This document shows positions 37,659 through 46,096 of a stretch of DNA of 64,000 bases, in pieces. The translations under genes and the position numbers were made by a program. The stretch lies in contig NZ_KB902181.1 in NCBI RefSeq assembly GCF_000379425.1, positions 62,001 to 126,000 of the forward strand, written 5' to 3'. The notes under the pieces are model-generated. The model saw only the letters and a list, made by a program, of their open reading frames with translations, did not search any database and was not told the origin of the DNA. Position 1 is the first letter of the stretch, and each line of letters begins with the position of its first letter. Source of the DNA: Corynebacterium lubricantis DSM 45231. Lineage in GTDB: Bacteria > Actinomycetota > Actinomycetes > Mycobacteriales > Mycobacteriaceae.

Positions 37659-39578
37659 TTAGATTAGACGAACAGCGTATTCCGACATGCTGGACCAACG
37701 CACAGGTGACTTCTTCACTACGTCGCCGGAAGCTGGTGCTTCGATCATCATTCCGTCGCCCAAGTAGATGGCAACGTGGCTGTTTCCCTGTGGACCCCAG
37801 AAGAGCAGATCTCCGCGTTGAGCTTCGCTCGGAGAGATCTTGGTGCCGCGCTGGTACTGGTAACCGGTGTAGTGCGGGAGCGAAATTCCGGCGCCCGAGA
37901 AGGCGAACATGGTCAGTCCAGAACAGTCGAATCCGACTTTGTTGTAGTCGCCGTGGCTATCGGCCACCCCGCCATCGGAGATGCCGCGGGTTGGTCCGTT
38001 CGCATTGCCTCCGCCCCACGCGTAAGGCGTTCCCAGCTGGGATTCGGCACGAGCGATCACGGTTTCGATCTGCGCCTCGCGCGACGAGTCCTGTGCGAGT
38101 GTGTTGGCCTGGTCGCTGACATCCTCAGCGGTAGGGACCTGCGGCAGAAGCGCCTCAAGCCCTTCTCCTCCGGGGGCGATCTCGCCGGTCGTAGGAGGGA
38201 TCGTCGAGGTGACATCGGAGTCAGTGCTTGACGACGAGTCGCCTGCCGGATCGGTCTCTGGCGCGAGTTCGGGGGATGTCTCCGTGGTTTCCGGGGTAGA
38301 CGAATCCTCGGTTGTCTCTTCGGTCGCTGTGGTCTCTTCGGTCGCTGTGGTTTCGGCGGTATCCGCCACCTCGGCTATTGAAGCGTCAACCTCATCTACT
38401 GCGGGCCCAAAAGTCTCGGGACTACCAGTGAATGAGGACAGATCGGCAAAATCGGTGTCTCCCTGCGACGCAATGACGACGAGAACTGCGGCGACAAGTC
38501 CCGCCGCCGCAGCGATGTCGGCAGCATTACTCTCGTCAAAGGATCCGGAACTCAGCTCAACGCTATTAACCGCCTCAGCCACATTGGCCGAAGAAGGCTG
38601 TGAGATCTCTAAACTCGGAGCGGACTCGGACGCTACTTCGACTGCTTGCTCTGAGATCTTATCTTCGGCCTTCTCTGAGACCTTATTGTCGGAAGATTCT
38701 GATTCTTCTGAGTTTTCCGAAGACTGTCCATCGACTGCAGAATCGGCAGAAGAGTCAGAGTCAGCTTCCTGAGTTTCCTCAGCTTCCTTAGCTTCCTTAG
38801 CTTCCTCAGTGACGTCCTCTTGAGCGGCTGCTTGAGGCGCGGGGCTATGGTCCGGTGTCCCCGCAGAACCTGGCCGAACAGTTTCCAGCTCTTCCTGTGC
38901 CTGCTGAAGTTCATCCTCCGCTACAGAGCGCTGATCAAGAGTCGACTCAAGATTGGCTTGGCTCTCAGCCAGAAGTTCTTGAGCGTGAGCCTCCGCAGCC
39001 GTGGCCTCGTCCGCGCGATCGCTCGCTAGTTGGCTAGCTTGGCGTAACAAGGATTCGTTGTTGGCATCTACGGTGCGTTGATGCTCGAGCTCAGTCAAGG
39101 TGTCTTGCTTGTCGCGCTTTTCTCGTTGCAGGTAAGCACTGCGTTCAAGTGCGTCTTTCTGCGCGTCTCCGCTGGTGGCTTGGCTGGCAGGTCCAGACGT
39201 GCCGGCCGCCCGATAGGTTGAACGGGATAGCTCATTGAGAGCCTTCTGTGCCTGCGCCACGGCCTTTTGTGAGCCATCGAGCTGCTTGCGCGCCTCCTCG
39301 GCCCCCTTACGGGCTTGCTCAGCTGCAGACCTAGCGTCGCCTAAATCAACGATCGCGCGATTGACCGACTCGCGCAGGTCACCGACCGTCAAATTCAATT
39401 GGTCGATATTTGCCTGGGCATCCGAAATTTGCGACACCAGCTGGCTCGCAGAGACACCGCGTTCCTGGGCCATGGCAGGCGCAGAAAATGCGACGAGAGA
39501 TATGGACGTTGTACTGGCGACGACGGCAAGCCAAGTTTTGACTCGCAGCCCGCGCCCAGGGGCATATGGATAAGCCAC
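37659..39578 (-). CDS. Secreted NlpC/P60 peptidoglycan hydrolase, RipA-like
   Basis: Cell-wall endopeptidase of 639 residues. Signal peptide with cleavage after APAMA (about residue 37); coiled coil (about 45-215) with Ala/Glu/Gln heptads; long low-complexity acidic linker (about 215-480) with repeats such as EAKEAKEA and ATEETTATEETT; C-terminal NlpC/P60 domain. The triad Cys552, His601, Glu613 has the same spacing (49 and 12) as C383/H432/E444 of M. tuberculosis RipA. A GTG start is chosen because GAGGAG lies 7 nt upstream. Such enzymes cleave D-Glu-mDAP bonds during daughter-cell separation. Confidence 0.93.
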   Translation of the reverse strand: MAYPYAPGRGLRVKTWLAVVASTTSISLVAFSAPAMAQERGVSASQLVSQISDAQANIDQLNLTVGDLRESVNRAIVDLGDARSAAEQARKGAEEARKQLDGSQKAVAQAQKALNELSRSTYRAAGTSGPASQATSGDAQKDALERSAYLQREKRDKQDTLTELEHQRTVDANNESLLRQASQLASDRADEATAAEAHAQELLAESQANLESTLDQRSVAEDELQQAQEELETVRPGSAGTPDHSPAPQAAAQEDVTEEAKEAKEAEETQEADSDSSADSAVDGQSSENSEESESSDNKVSEKAEDKISEQAVEVASESAPSLEISQPSSANVAEAVNSVELSSGSFDESNAADIAAAAGLVAAVLVVIASQGDTDFADLSSFTGSPETFGPAVDEVDASIAEVADTAETTATEETTATEETTEDSSTPETTETSPELAPETDPAGDSSSSTDSDVTSTIPPTTGEIAPGGEGLEALLPQVPTAEDVSDQANTLAQDSSREAQIETVIARAESQLGTPYAWGGGNANGPTRGISDGGVADSHGDYNKVGFDCSGLTMFAFSGAGISLPHYTGYQYQRGTKISPSEAQRGDLLFWGPQGNSHVAIYLGDGMMIEAPASGDVVKKSPVRWSSMSEYAVRLI

Positions 39579-39640
39579 GTAGGTGCTCCTCACACCGCAC
39601 GTCAAAGTGGGCATGCGTTCATAAAGGCATGAACATAGCC

Positions 39641-39667
39641 CAAAAAGGTCAAGGTGCTCACCTTGAC
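39641..39667 (-). terminator. Terminator hairpin inside the NlpC/P60 leader (possible attenuator)
   Basis: Perfect 9-bp stem GTCAAGGTG/CACCTTGAC with a 2-nt loop. On the minus strand it is followed by C and five T. It stands about 65 nt before the GTG start of the NlpC/P60 gene, so it can stop transcription before the coding region. Confidence 0.7.
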
Positions 39668-39895
39668 GTGTGATTGTTGCTGATCGACTACAGGGAGAAG
39701 GCGCACGAGCGAAGTGCCATACCGATTCCCCACAGCATCATTTTTCGGAGCTTGGCGTGCTTCCCCACATGCCCGAACCGATCCTTCGATACTGAAGTGT
39801 TTCAATTGCATTGACACCGACTCGCGAGCCGACACCAGTACCATAAGCCACTTTGTCACTTCGTTGCAGAATCTTTACCATCTTTAACTTCGGTC

Positions 39896-39914
39896 AAGTC
39901 ATTTCCCATGACTT
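39896..39914. promoter_or_regulatory. Perfect dyad AAGTCAT-N5-ATGACTT
   Basis: Seven-bp perfect arms with a 5-bp centre, touching a TTGAC -35-like sequence for the NlpC/P60 gene on the minus strand. Probable operator; regulator unknown. Confidence 0.45.
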
Positions 39915-39955
39915 ACCGGGTCCGTTGCCTGCATATTTAACGACACGCACAAAAA

Positions 39956-39985
39956 ATGTGATATTCACCACAGGAGAGATCACAT
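39956..39985. promoter_or_regulatory. Dyad ATGTGAT-N16-ATCACAT
   Basis: Seven-bp perfect arms, 16 bp apart. The half-sites resemble the GlxR/CRP half-site TGTGA, but the spacing is not the standard 6 bp. Confidence 0.3.
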
Positions 39986-40070
39986 TGACATAACTCTTCG
40001 ACAACAGTTCAGGGGTTCAAGTTATCTTCCTTGACTGCCTGAGAGGCCTTAAAAATACAGGAAGGGGAAC

Positions 40071-40550
40071 TTAACGCCGCTTAGAGAAGTAGGCCGTAGC
40101 GAACAAAACGACAACGATCGCGAGCGCGACGACAACTGATACGGCCAACCAGGGAATGTTAAAGCTCGTGACACTTTCGGCAAACGCGTGAAGCCCTGTC
40201 GCATAATCGGGTTCCGCCATTAATGCACGTTGCGCCGTTTCAATCTCCGCCCGGTCCAACGTATCGCTCACGACCGCCACGGAGTTGGGAGTGCGAACAA
40301 CTACCGTGTCAATGCCAGTGGCTAGATTCATGTCTTGAGCCAGATCGCGCAAAGTCGCCGCAGAATCCGACGTGCCCTCGAGAACCACTACCCCAATCTC
40401 GGGGAGATCCATCTCATGAATCTGATCGAGGGAATGAAACAACGATTCTTCTAGTGCCCAGTTGTTGAGATTGTCAGACCCAAAGGCAACTCCATCTTGT
40501 TGGAGCTGTTCAACGAGGGAATTTTGATCGTAATTCATGGCGAGGCGCAC
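40071..40550 (-). CDS. Rv1476-family membrane protein
   Basis: The 159-residue protein has a soluble alpha/beta N-terminal domain (about 1-125; PEIGVVVLEGTSDSAATLRDLAQDM, GIDTVVVRTPNSVAVVSD) and one C-terminal membrane helix (about 133-155) ending in SKRR, so the domain is tail-anchored. Function unknown. It sits between acn and the NlpC/P60 hydrolase, as Rv1476 sits between acn and ripA. The GTG at 40550 is used; an ATG at 40538 is equally possible, since neither has a clear ribosome site. Confidence 0.8.
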   Translation of the reverse strand: MRLAMNYDQNSLVEQLQQDGVAFGSDNLNNWALEESLFHSLDQIHEMDLPEIGVVVLEGTSDSAATLRDLAQDMNLATGIDTVVVRTPNSVAVVSDTLDRAEIETAQRALMAEPDYATGLHAFAESVTSFNIPWLAVSVVVALAIVVVLFATAYFSKRR

Positions 40551-40852
40551 TTTCTGCGGTGGTTGAATTTCTGTGGATCCTTGGTGGATCGCGCTTTATC
40601 TGCATTGAGCGTAGCCCGAACGGGGGTAAGCGAACACCTTAAAAGAGGATTACGCGCTCGAATTACATGCCAACAAAACGCCCGTACTGTTAGACTGGCG
40701 GAAGACCGTGGTCACTTTGCCTACAATTGGCTGTTGACCGCTGTGCTGACGTTAATCATCGAGAATTTATTTTCAAAGAAGATTGACGTAAGTCCCAATA
40801 ACGGGTCATTCCTAGTGATAATACGGACCAACTTAGAGAAATGGAGCTCCCT
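40551..40852 (+). other. acn upstream region
   Basis: About 300 bp between the divergent Rv1476-like gene and acn, with no gene. It holds TTGACC and TTGACG hexamers and, closest to acn, AGTGATAAT near 40815-40823 resembling an extended -10. I searched for the AcnR palindrome known from C. glutamicum (CAGNAC-N6-GTACTG) and did not see a good copy; TACTG occurs singly near 40684. Confidence 0.4.
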
Positions 40853-43633
40853 GTGGCTGAAAGCAAGAACTCCTTCAATGCCAAGAAGACGCTCAGTGGC
40901 GGCGAAAAGTCCTACGACTACTTCGCACTTGACGCAGTCGAGGGCATGGAGAAGCTTCCCTACTCCCTGAAGGTTCTCGGCGAGAACCTCCTGCGTACCG
41001 AAGACGGTAAGAACGTTACCGAAGATCACATCAAGGCAATTGCTAACTGGGATCCAAAGGCTGAGCCTTCCATCGAGATCCAGTTCACCCCAGCACGTGT
41101 GTTGATGCAGGACTTCACCGGTGTCCCTTGTGTCGTTGACTTGGCTACCATGCGTGAGGCAGTTTCCACCCTGGGCGGCAACCCAGACCAGGTGAACCCA
41201 CTGGCTCCTGCTGAAATGGTCATTGACCACTCCGTCATCATCGAGGCATTCGGCAGCTCCGACGCTGTTGAGAAGAACGTCGCCATCGAGTACCAGCGCA
41301 ACGAAGAGCGCTACCAGTTCCTGCGTTGGGGTGCAGAGAACTTCTCCAACTTCCGCGTTGTTCCTCCTGGAACCGGCATCGTCCACCAGGTCAACATCGA
41401 GTACCTGTCCCGCGTTGTCTTCGACAACGATGGCCTGGCATACCCAGATACCTGTATCGGCACTGACTCCCACACCACCATGGAAAACGGCCTGGGCATC
41501 CTGGGCTGGGGCGTTGGCGGCATTGAGGCCGAGGCAGCAATGCTCGGCCAGCCAGTCTCCATGCTGATCCCTCGCGTTGTTGGCTTCAAGCTGACCGGCG
41601 AGATCCCAGTAGGCGTGACCGCAACTGACGTCGTTCTGACCATCACCGAGATGCTCCGCGAGCACGGCGTCGTGCAGAAGTTCGTTGAGTTCTACGGCAA
41701 CGGCGTGAAGTCCATCCCACTGGCAAACCGCGCAACCATCGGCAACATGTCCCCAGAGTTCGGTTCTACCGCAGCGATCTTCCCGATCGATGAGGAGACC
41801 ATCAACTACCTGAACCTGACCGGCCGTAGCCAGGAGCAGATCGACCGCGTCGAGGCTTACGCAAAGGCACAGGGCATGTGGCTGGAGCAGGACGCTCCAG
41901 AGGCTGAGTACTCCGAGTACCTCGAGCTGGACCTGTCCACCGTTGTTCCTTCCATCGCTGGTCCAAAGCGTCCACAGGACCGCATCCTGCTGTCCGAGTC
42001 CAAGACCTCCTTCCGTAACCAGCTGCCTGATTACAACACCGCCGGCAACGAGACTTCCGAGCCAGTTCGTGCAGAAGCAACCGAGTCTGTCGAGTACAAC
42101 GCTTCTTGGCCAGCAAACGGCGAGTCCGCTGCAGCAGGCGCTGAGGGTCGCGCTTCCAAGCCAGTCATCGTGGAATCCCCACAGGGTGGCGAGTACACCC
42201 TCGACCACGGTGCGGTTGTAATCGCTGCTATCACCTCTTGCACCAACACCTCCAACCCTTCCGTCATGGTTGGCGCTGGCCTGTTGGCACGTAAGGCTGC
42301 TGAAAAGGGCCTGAAGTCCAAGCCATGGGTCAAGACCATCATGGCTCCTGGTTCCCAGGTCGTTGACGGTTACTACAACCGTGCAGACCTCTGGAAGGAT
42401 CTTGAGGCTGTCGGCTTCTACCTCACCGGCTTCGGCTGTGCATCCTGCATCGGTAACTCCGGCCCACTGCCTGCAGAGGTTTCTGACGCGATCAACGAGT
42501 ACGACCTGACCGCTACGGCTGTTCTTTCCGGCAACCGTAACTTCGAAGGCCGCATCTCTCCTGACGTGAAGATGAACTACCTGGCATCCCCACTGCTGGT
42601 TATTGCATACGCAATCGCTGGCACCATGGACTTCGACTTCGAGACCCAGCCACTGGGTCAGGATCAGGATGGCAACGACGTCTTCCTGAAGGACGTTTGG
42701 CCTTCCTCCGAGGAGATCGAGTCCACCATCGCTGGCACCATCTCCCGCGAAATGTACGTCGACGATTACGCTGACGTCTTCAAGGGCGACGAAGCATGGC
42801 AGAACCTGGATGTTCCAGAAGGCAAGACCTTCAAGTGGAACGAAGACTCCACCTACATCCGCAAGGCTCCTTACTTCGACGGCATGCCAACCGAGCCTGA
42901 AGCAGTTCAGGACATCAAGGGCGCACGCGTGCTGGCTAAGCTCGGCGATTCGGTCACCACTGACCACATCTCCCCTGCTTCCTCCATCAAGCCAGGCACC
43001 CCAGCTGCTAACTACCTAGACGAGCACGGCGTCGAGCGCAAGGACTACAACTCCTTCGGCTCCCGTCGCGGTAACCACGAGGTCATGGTTCGCGGTACCT
43101 TCGCGAACATCCGCCTGGCTAACGAGCTCGTAGACGTCAAGGGTGGCTACACCCGTGACTTCACCCAGGAAGGCGCACCACAGGCGTTCATCTACGACGC
43201 AGCTCAGAACTACGCTGCTCAGAAAACCCCACTGGTTGTCCTCGCTGGTAAGGAATACGGCACCGGTTCTTCCCGTGACTGGGCTGCAAAGGGTACCAAC
43301 CTGCTCGGCGTGAAGGCTGTTATCACCGAGTCCTTCGAGCGTATCCACCGCTCCAACCTCATCGGCATGGGTGTCATCCCACTGCAGTTCCCTGAGGGCG
43401 AGTCCCACGGCTCCCTCGGCCTGGACGGCACCGAGACCTTCGATATCTCCGGTATCACCGCACTCAACGATGGCACCACCATCCCAGAGTCCGTGAAGGT
43501 CACCGCTACCAAGGAAGACGGCTCCACCGTGGAGTTCGACGCGAAGGTTCGCATCGATACACCGGGTGAGGCTGACTACTTCCGCCACGGCGGCATCCTG
43601 CAGTACGTGCTGCGTCAGATGGTTAAGAGCTAG
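40853..43633 (+). CDS. acn: Aconitate hydratase
   Basis: TCA-cycle enzyme converting citrate to isocitrate, about 926 residues (IRP1/AcnA type). The [4Fe-4S] ligands are Cys463 (TSCTN), Cys529 and Cys532 (GCASC). The swivel domain carries [13 protein letters not shown] near 805. Codon use is far more biased to C-ending optimal codons than in its neighbours, a sign of high expression. The GTG at 40853 has GGAG 6 nt upstream; an in-frame ATG at 40841 adds four residues and is the start I recall from C. glutamicum annotation. acnR follows. Confidence 0.96.
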   Translation: MAESKNSFNAKKTLSGGEKSYDYFALDAVEGMEKLPYSLKVLGENLLRTEDGKNVTEDHIKAIANWDPKAEPSIEIQFTPARVLMQDFTGVPCVVDLATMREAVSTLGGNPDQVNPLAPAEMVIDHSVIIEAFGSSDAVEKNVAIEYQRNEERYQFLRWGAENFSNFRVVPPGTGIVHQVNIEYLSRVVFDNDGLAYPDTCIGTDSHTTMENGLGILGWGVGGIEAEAAMLGQPVSMLIPRVVGFKLTGEIPVGVTATDVVLTITEMLREHGVVQKFVEFYGNGVKSIPLANRATIGNMSPEFGSTAAIFPIDEETINYLNLTGRSQEQIDRVEAYAKAQGMWLEQDAPEAEYSEYLELDLSTVVPSIAGPKRPQDRILLSESKTSFRNQLPDYNTAGNETSEPVRAEATESVEYNASWPANGESAAAGAEGRASKPVIVESPQGGEYTLDHGAVVIAAITSCTNTSNPSVMVGAGLLARKAAEKGLKSKPWVKTIMAPGSQVVDGYYNRADLWKDLEAVGFYLTGFGCASCIGNSGPLPAEVSDAINEYDLTATAVLSGNRNFEGRISPDVKMNYLASPLLVIAYAIAGTMDFDFETQPLGQDQDGNDVFLKDVWPSSEEIESTIAGTISREMYVDDYADVFKGDEAWQNLDVPEGKTFKWNEDSTYIRKAPYFDGMPTEPEAVQDIKGARVLAKLGDSVTTDHISPASSIKPGTPAANYLDEHGVERKDYNSFGSRRGNHEVMVRGTFANIRLANELVDVKGGYTRDFTQEGAPQAFIYDAAQNYAAQKTPLVVLAGKEYGTGSSRDWAAKGTNLLGVKAVITESFERIHRSNLIGMGVIPLQFPEGESHGSLGLDGTETFDISGITALNDGTTIPESVKVTATKEDGSTVEFDAKVRIDTPGEADYFRHGGILQYVLRQMVKS

Positions 43634-43667
43634 TTCATTCAGACTGACCTCTGAATAGCTGGATCTA

Positions 43668-43700
43668 GGGGCCGCGCCTGCATGTTCAGGCCGGCCCCTT
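43668..43700 (+). terminator. Hairpin between acn and acnR
   Basis: GGGGCCG (43668-43674) pairs with CGGCCCC (43692-43698), continued by GCCTG/CAGGC. Only a short T stretch follows, so termination is probably partial. Confidence 0.5.
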
Positions 43701-43728
43701 CCACTATCCCCATACTTAGGAGCGTCCT

Positions 43729-44304
43729 ATGCCAATTATCAGTGAAGACGAATTGATCCGCCGCCGACAAGAGATACTTGATGGTGCTCGAAAATGCTTT
43801 GCTGAATTTGGCTATGAGGGCGCTACAGTCCGATTGCTGGAAGAGGCCACCGGGAAGTCCCGCGGGGCGATCTTCCACCACTTCGGCGACAAGGAATCAC
43901 TCTTCCTCGAGATTGCTCGCGAGGACGCACAACGCCAGGCCGACGTTGTCTCCGAAGGTGGCCTTGTCGAAGTGATGCGCGACATGTTGCGTCACCCCGA
44001 ACGATACGACTGGTTAGCCACTCGCATCGAGATCGTCCGCAAGCTGCGCTCCGACCCTGACTTCAAGTCCCGGTGGCATAAGCACCAGGAAGTCCTCGAC
44101 CAGGCCGTTGCCAAGCGCCTGCGCGAGAACGCAAGTAATCACCGGATGCGCACCGACGTACCCATGGAGGTATTGCACCTCTACCTCACCACGTTTATGG
44201 ACGGGTTCATCACGCGCCTCGCCTCGGGTGAATCCACCGAGCACATGGAAGCCGTACTCGACCTCGTAGAACAGTCTGTCCGGGCACTGAGTTATACCGA
44301 ATAG
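43729..44304 (+). CDS. acnR: TetR-family repressor of aconitase, AcnR
   Basis: The 191-residue TetR regulator has its DNA-binding helix-turn-helix at about 15-60 (ILDGARKCFAEFGYEGATVR ... GRAGAIFHHF-type motif, here SRGAIFHHFGDKESLF) and a C-terminal ligand domain. Its C. glutamicum namesake represses acn and binds citrate-Mg. AGGAG is 6 nt upstream of the ATG. The acn-acnR order is conserved in mycobacteria and corynebacteria; expression is by partial read-through of the hairpin or a local promoter. Confidence 0.94.
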   Translation: MPIISEDELIRRRQEILDGARKCFAEFGYEGATVRLLEEATGKSRGAIFHHFGDKESLFLEIAREDAQRQADVVSEGGLVEVMRDMLRHPERYDWLATRIEIVRKLRSDPDFKSRWHKHQEVLDQAVAKRLRENASNHRMRTDVPMEVLHLYLTTFMDGFITRLASGESTEHMEAVLDLVEQSVRALSYTE

Positions 44305-44317
44305 ACCAAGCGGTATA
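44293..44317. promoter_or_regulatory. Dyad TATACCG-N11-CGGTATA over a -10 box
   Basis: Perfect 7-bp arms spanning the last codons of acnR and running into TAGAAT (44316-44321), which is 8 nt before the ATG at 44330. It is placed as an operator for the GATase-like gene. Confidence 0.5.
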
Positions 44318-44329
44318 GAATAGTGGGCT

Positions 44330-45055
44330 ATGTCGAAAATTTTGTTGCTGTCGCTGCGCGACGGCCCACTTGGAAATAGCATCGCTGCGGCTGAAGCCCG
44401 CGATGTCATGGCCGCCACTGGGCTCAACAACGACACGATGGTCCACCGCATCATGGGCACGACGGATCAGATTATCGGCAGCCTCGACGGCATCAGCGGC
44501 GTCATCGTGGGCGGCAGCTCGCTCAATATTCTGAACGACACGTGGTCACCGTGGCAGCACCACGTCCACACACAGTTGGATTCGCTTATCGACGATTCAC
44601 TGCCCGTCTTTTTAATCTGTTATGGCGCAAGCTGGCTGACTAACCATACGGGGGGATCAGTTTCCCACGACCATGCCGAAGAATCTGGCCCTAGTTGTGT
44701 GAAACTCACTGCCGCAGGTCGAATCGATCCCCTCCTGCGTGGCTTCCCCACGACGTTTACGTCGTTGACAGGGCATACCGAAAACGCGGAACACGTCTCG
44801 GATCGCCTGACCGTATTGGCCAGCGGACCAACTTGTCCGGTGCAACTTGTGCGGTACCGAACTCAGGTGTGGGCTAGCCAATTCCATGCCGAAATGGACG
44901 CTCAGGCAATGAAGACCCGCATGGACTTCTATTACGACTACGGCTATTTCGCTCCGGAGGACTACGACCAGATCGTGGAGTCTCTCCCCTCCATCGACAC
45001 AAAGTGGTCAAACAAACTATTGCATCGCTTCGTGGACTATAGCTTTAGGCGCTAA
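44330..45055 (+). CDS. Class I glutamine amidotransferase-like protein
   Basis: The 241-residue protein has the class I GATase fold (GMP-synthase type). The nucleophile is Cys97 in LICYGAS and the His-Glu pair is His186/Glu188 in QFHAEMD, so the triad is complete. The residue two before Cys is Leu rather than the common Gly. No synthase domain is attached, so either it supplies ammonia to an unknown partner or it hydrolyses a gamma-glutamyl bond. Leaderless start. Conserved beside acnR in corynebacteria as I recall. Confidence 0.82.
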   Translation: MSKILLLSLRDGPLGNSIAAAEARDVMAATGLNNDTMVHRIMGTTDQIIGSLDGISGVIVGGSSLNILNDTWSPWQHHVHTQLDSLIDDSLPVFLICYGASWLTNHTGGSVSHDHAEESGPSCVKLTAAGRIDPLLRGFPTTFTSLTGHTENAEHVSDRLTVLASGPTCPVQLVRYRTQVWASQFHAEMDAQAMKTRMDFYYDYGYFAPEDYDQIVESLPSIDTKWSNKLLHRFVDYSFRR

Positions 45056-45723
45056 ATAACTTGAGAGAGTTCCTCATCTCCGTCGATGAAGGCAAGAGCC
45101 TGAATATTCGGCAGAGAATCGCGCAGAGCTACGTCGGCGATAACTTCCGCGACTAGCTCACGCGAGGTCGTCGCCTGCTCCACCCGGCCCTGCGTATTCT
45201 CGATGATCTTGATGCCCGCAGCGGGCTCGTCAGTCAATACCGCAGGTGCAAGGATCAAGAACTCTAGGTCTGTTTCGAGCAGACGCTTGTCGGCGGCCTT
45301 CTTCGATTCCACGTAGGCATACCAAGTTCCGCCATCATCTTCGACTTCGTTCTCCAGGGAACCAAGGTAGGAGACCATGATGAATCGAGGTGGAAGCTCA
45401 AGCTCCGTCAGAGCATTAATCACCGCGATGGCACCGTCACGGTCGACCGCATAGGTGACGTCGGCTCCCCCGCGTCCGCCGTTACCCGCGCTCCAGACAA
45501 CCACATCAAATTGCCCGAGGATTTCCTTCCACTCTTCGTGGCCAACTTCGGTGAGGTCTCGCACTAAAGCGGTTGCACCCAATTCTTCGACTTCGGGGAC
45601 AGAATCTTGGTTGCGGACTAGGGAAGTTACCGAGCTATTTGCCTCTACCAACATCGTTGTAGCCAGCTTGGCAATCTTGCCGCGACCACCGATTATCAGA
45701 ACATTTTGTGCGCTTCGAGTCAT
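45052..45723 (-). CDS. NAD(P)-binding (atypical SDR) protein
   Basis: The 223-residue protein is a Rossmann fold of the NmrA/SDR_a5 type. N-terminal VLIIGGRGKIAK (about 8-19) is the glycine-rich nucleotide motif; VVWSAGNGG near 80 and YAYVESKKAAD near 140 follow. The Tyr-x3-Lys pair is present as YVESK. Substrate unknown; a redox or stress sensor role is typical of relatives. TAGCGT lies 6 nt before the ATG. Converges with the GATase-like gene, 4-bp overlap. Confidence 0.85.
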   Translation of the reverse strand: MTRSAQNVLIIGGRGKIAKLATTMLVEANSSVTSLVRNQDSVPEVEELGATALVRDLTEVGHEEWKEILGQFDVVVWSAGNGGRGGADVTYAVDRDGAIAVINALTELELPPRFIMVSYLGSLENEVEDDGGTWYAYVESKKAADKRLLETDLEFLILAPAVLTDEPAAGIKIIENTQGRVEQATTSRELVAEVIADVALRDSLPNIQALAFIDGDEELSQVI

Positions 45724-45813
45724 AAGTCCACGCTACATAAAAGAAGTGGCTTTTACGACCACTGGAGGCTACCCAATGAGAAAGTTGAAACACTGGTAGA
45801 TACACTAATTTCC

Positions 45814-46083
45814 ATGTATGCCATCATCACCGTCACCGGCGCGGATCACACCGGAATTATCGCTGCAGTCACCACTGCTCTCGCTGAAAAAGACATCAAC
45901 ATCCTCGATGTTTCCCAGACCCTCATGGACAAGTGGTTCACCATGATCTTGCGCGTTGAGCTGGGCGATTCTTCTTCCGACATCGCGGGGCTGCAGAAGC
46001 ATATGGATGAGGTTGGCGAACGCGAAGCGTTGGTCATTCGCATTCAGTCTGAAGCACTCTTCACCGCAGTCAACGAAATCTAG
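45814..46083 (+). CDS. ACT-domain protein (UPF0237)
   Basis: Single ACT regulatory domain, 89 residues ([21 protein letters not shown], then [18 protein letters not shown]). ACT domains bind amino acids. It is 13 bp upstream of the DUF711 gene, and this pair occurs together in many bacteria, suggesting one functional unit. TACACT (45801-45806) is 7 nt before the ATG, which decides the start. Confidence 0.93.
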   Translation: MYAIITVTGADHTGIIAAVTTALAEKDINILDVSQTLMDKWFTMILRVELGDSSSDIAGLQKHMDEVGEREALVIRIQSEALFTAVNEI

Positions 46084-46096
46084 AGGGGCTGCACAC

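Larger units (their letters stand above)
39579..40070 (-). other. Long leader and promoter region of the NlpC/P60 gene
   Basis: A 492-bp intergenic stretch. An 85-codon ORF on the minus strand (39602-39859) has no family features and spans the terminator hairpin, so I do not call it. From the gene outward: Shine-Dalgarno, attenuator-like terminator (39641-39667), a G-rich structured segment containing GTGGGGAAGCAC and GTGGGGAATCGG, then an A/T-rich promoter-like area with TTGACC and TAAAGAT near 39870-39895, and two dyads further up. I looked for the conserved cores of the c-di-AMP (ydaO) riboswitch and did not find them. Confidence 0.6.

Noticed and set aside
38270..38810. Tandem repeats in the NlpC/P60 linker as CRISPR or minisatellite
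   Set aside because: They are in-frame low-complexity codons (Glu/Thr/Ala-rich linker) with no spacers.
39602..39859. 85-codon minus-strand ORF upstream of the NlpC/P60 gene
   Set aside because: It runs through the terminator hairpin and the leader, has no domain or good ribosome site, and its composition looks non-coding.
39668..39870. c-di-AMP (ydaO) riboswitch upstream of the NlpC/P60 gene
   Set aside because: Position and terminator fit, but I could not find the conserved GGGGUGAAU-like and GACAGCUAAC-like cores, so I report only an unidentified leader.
40721..42967. 748-codon minus-strand ORF opposite acn
   Set aside because: Shadow of acn; arises from the strong codon bias that removes stop codons in the antisense frame.
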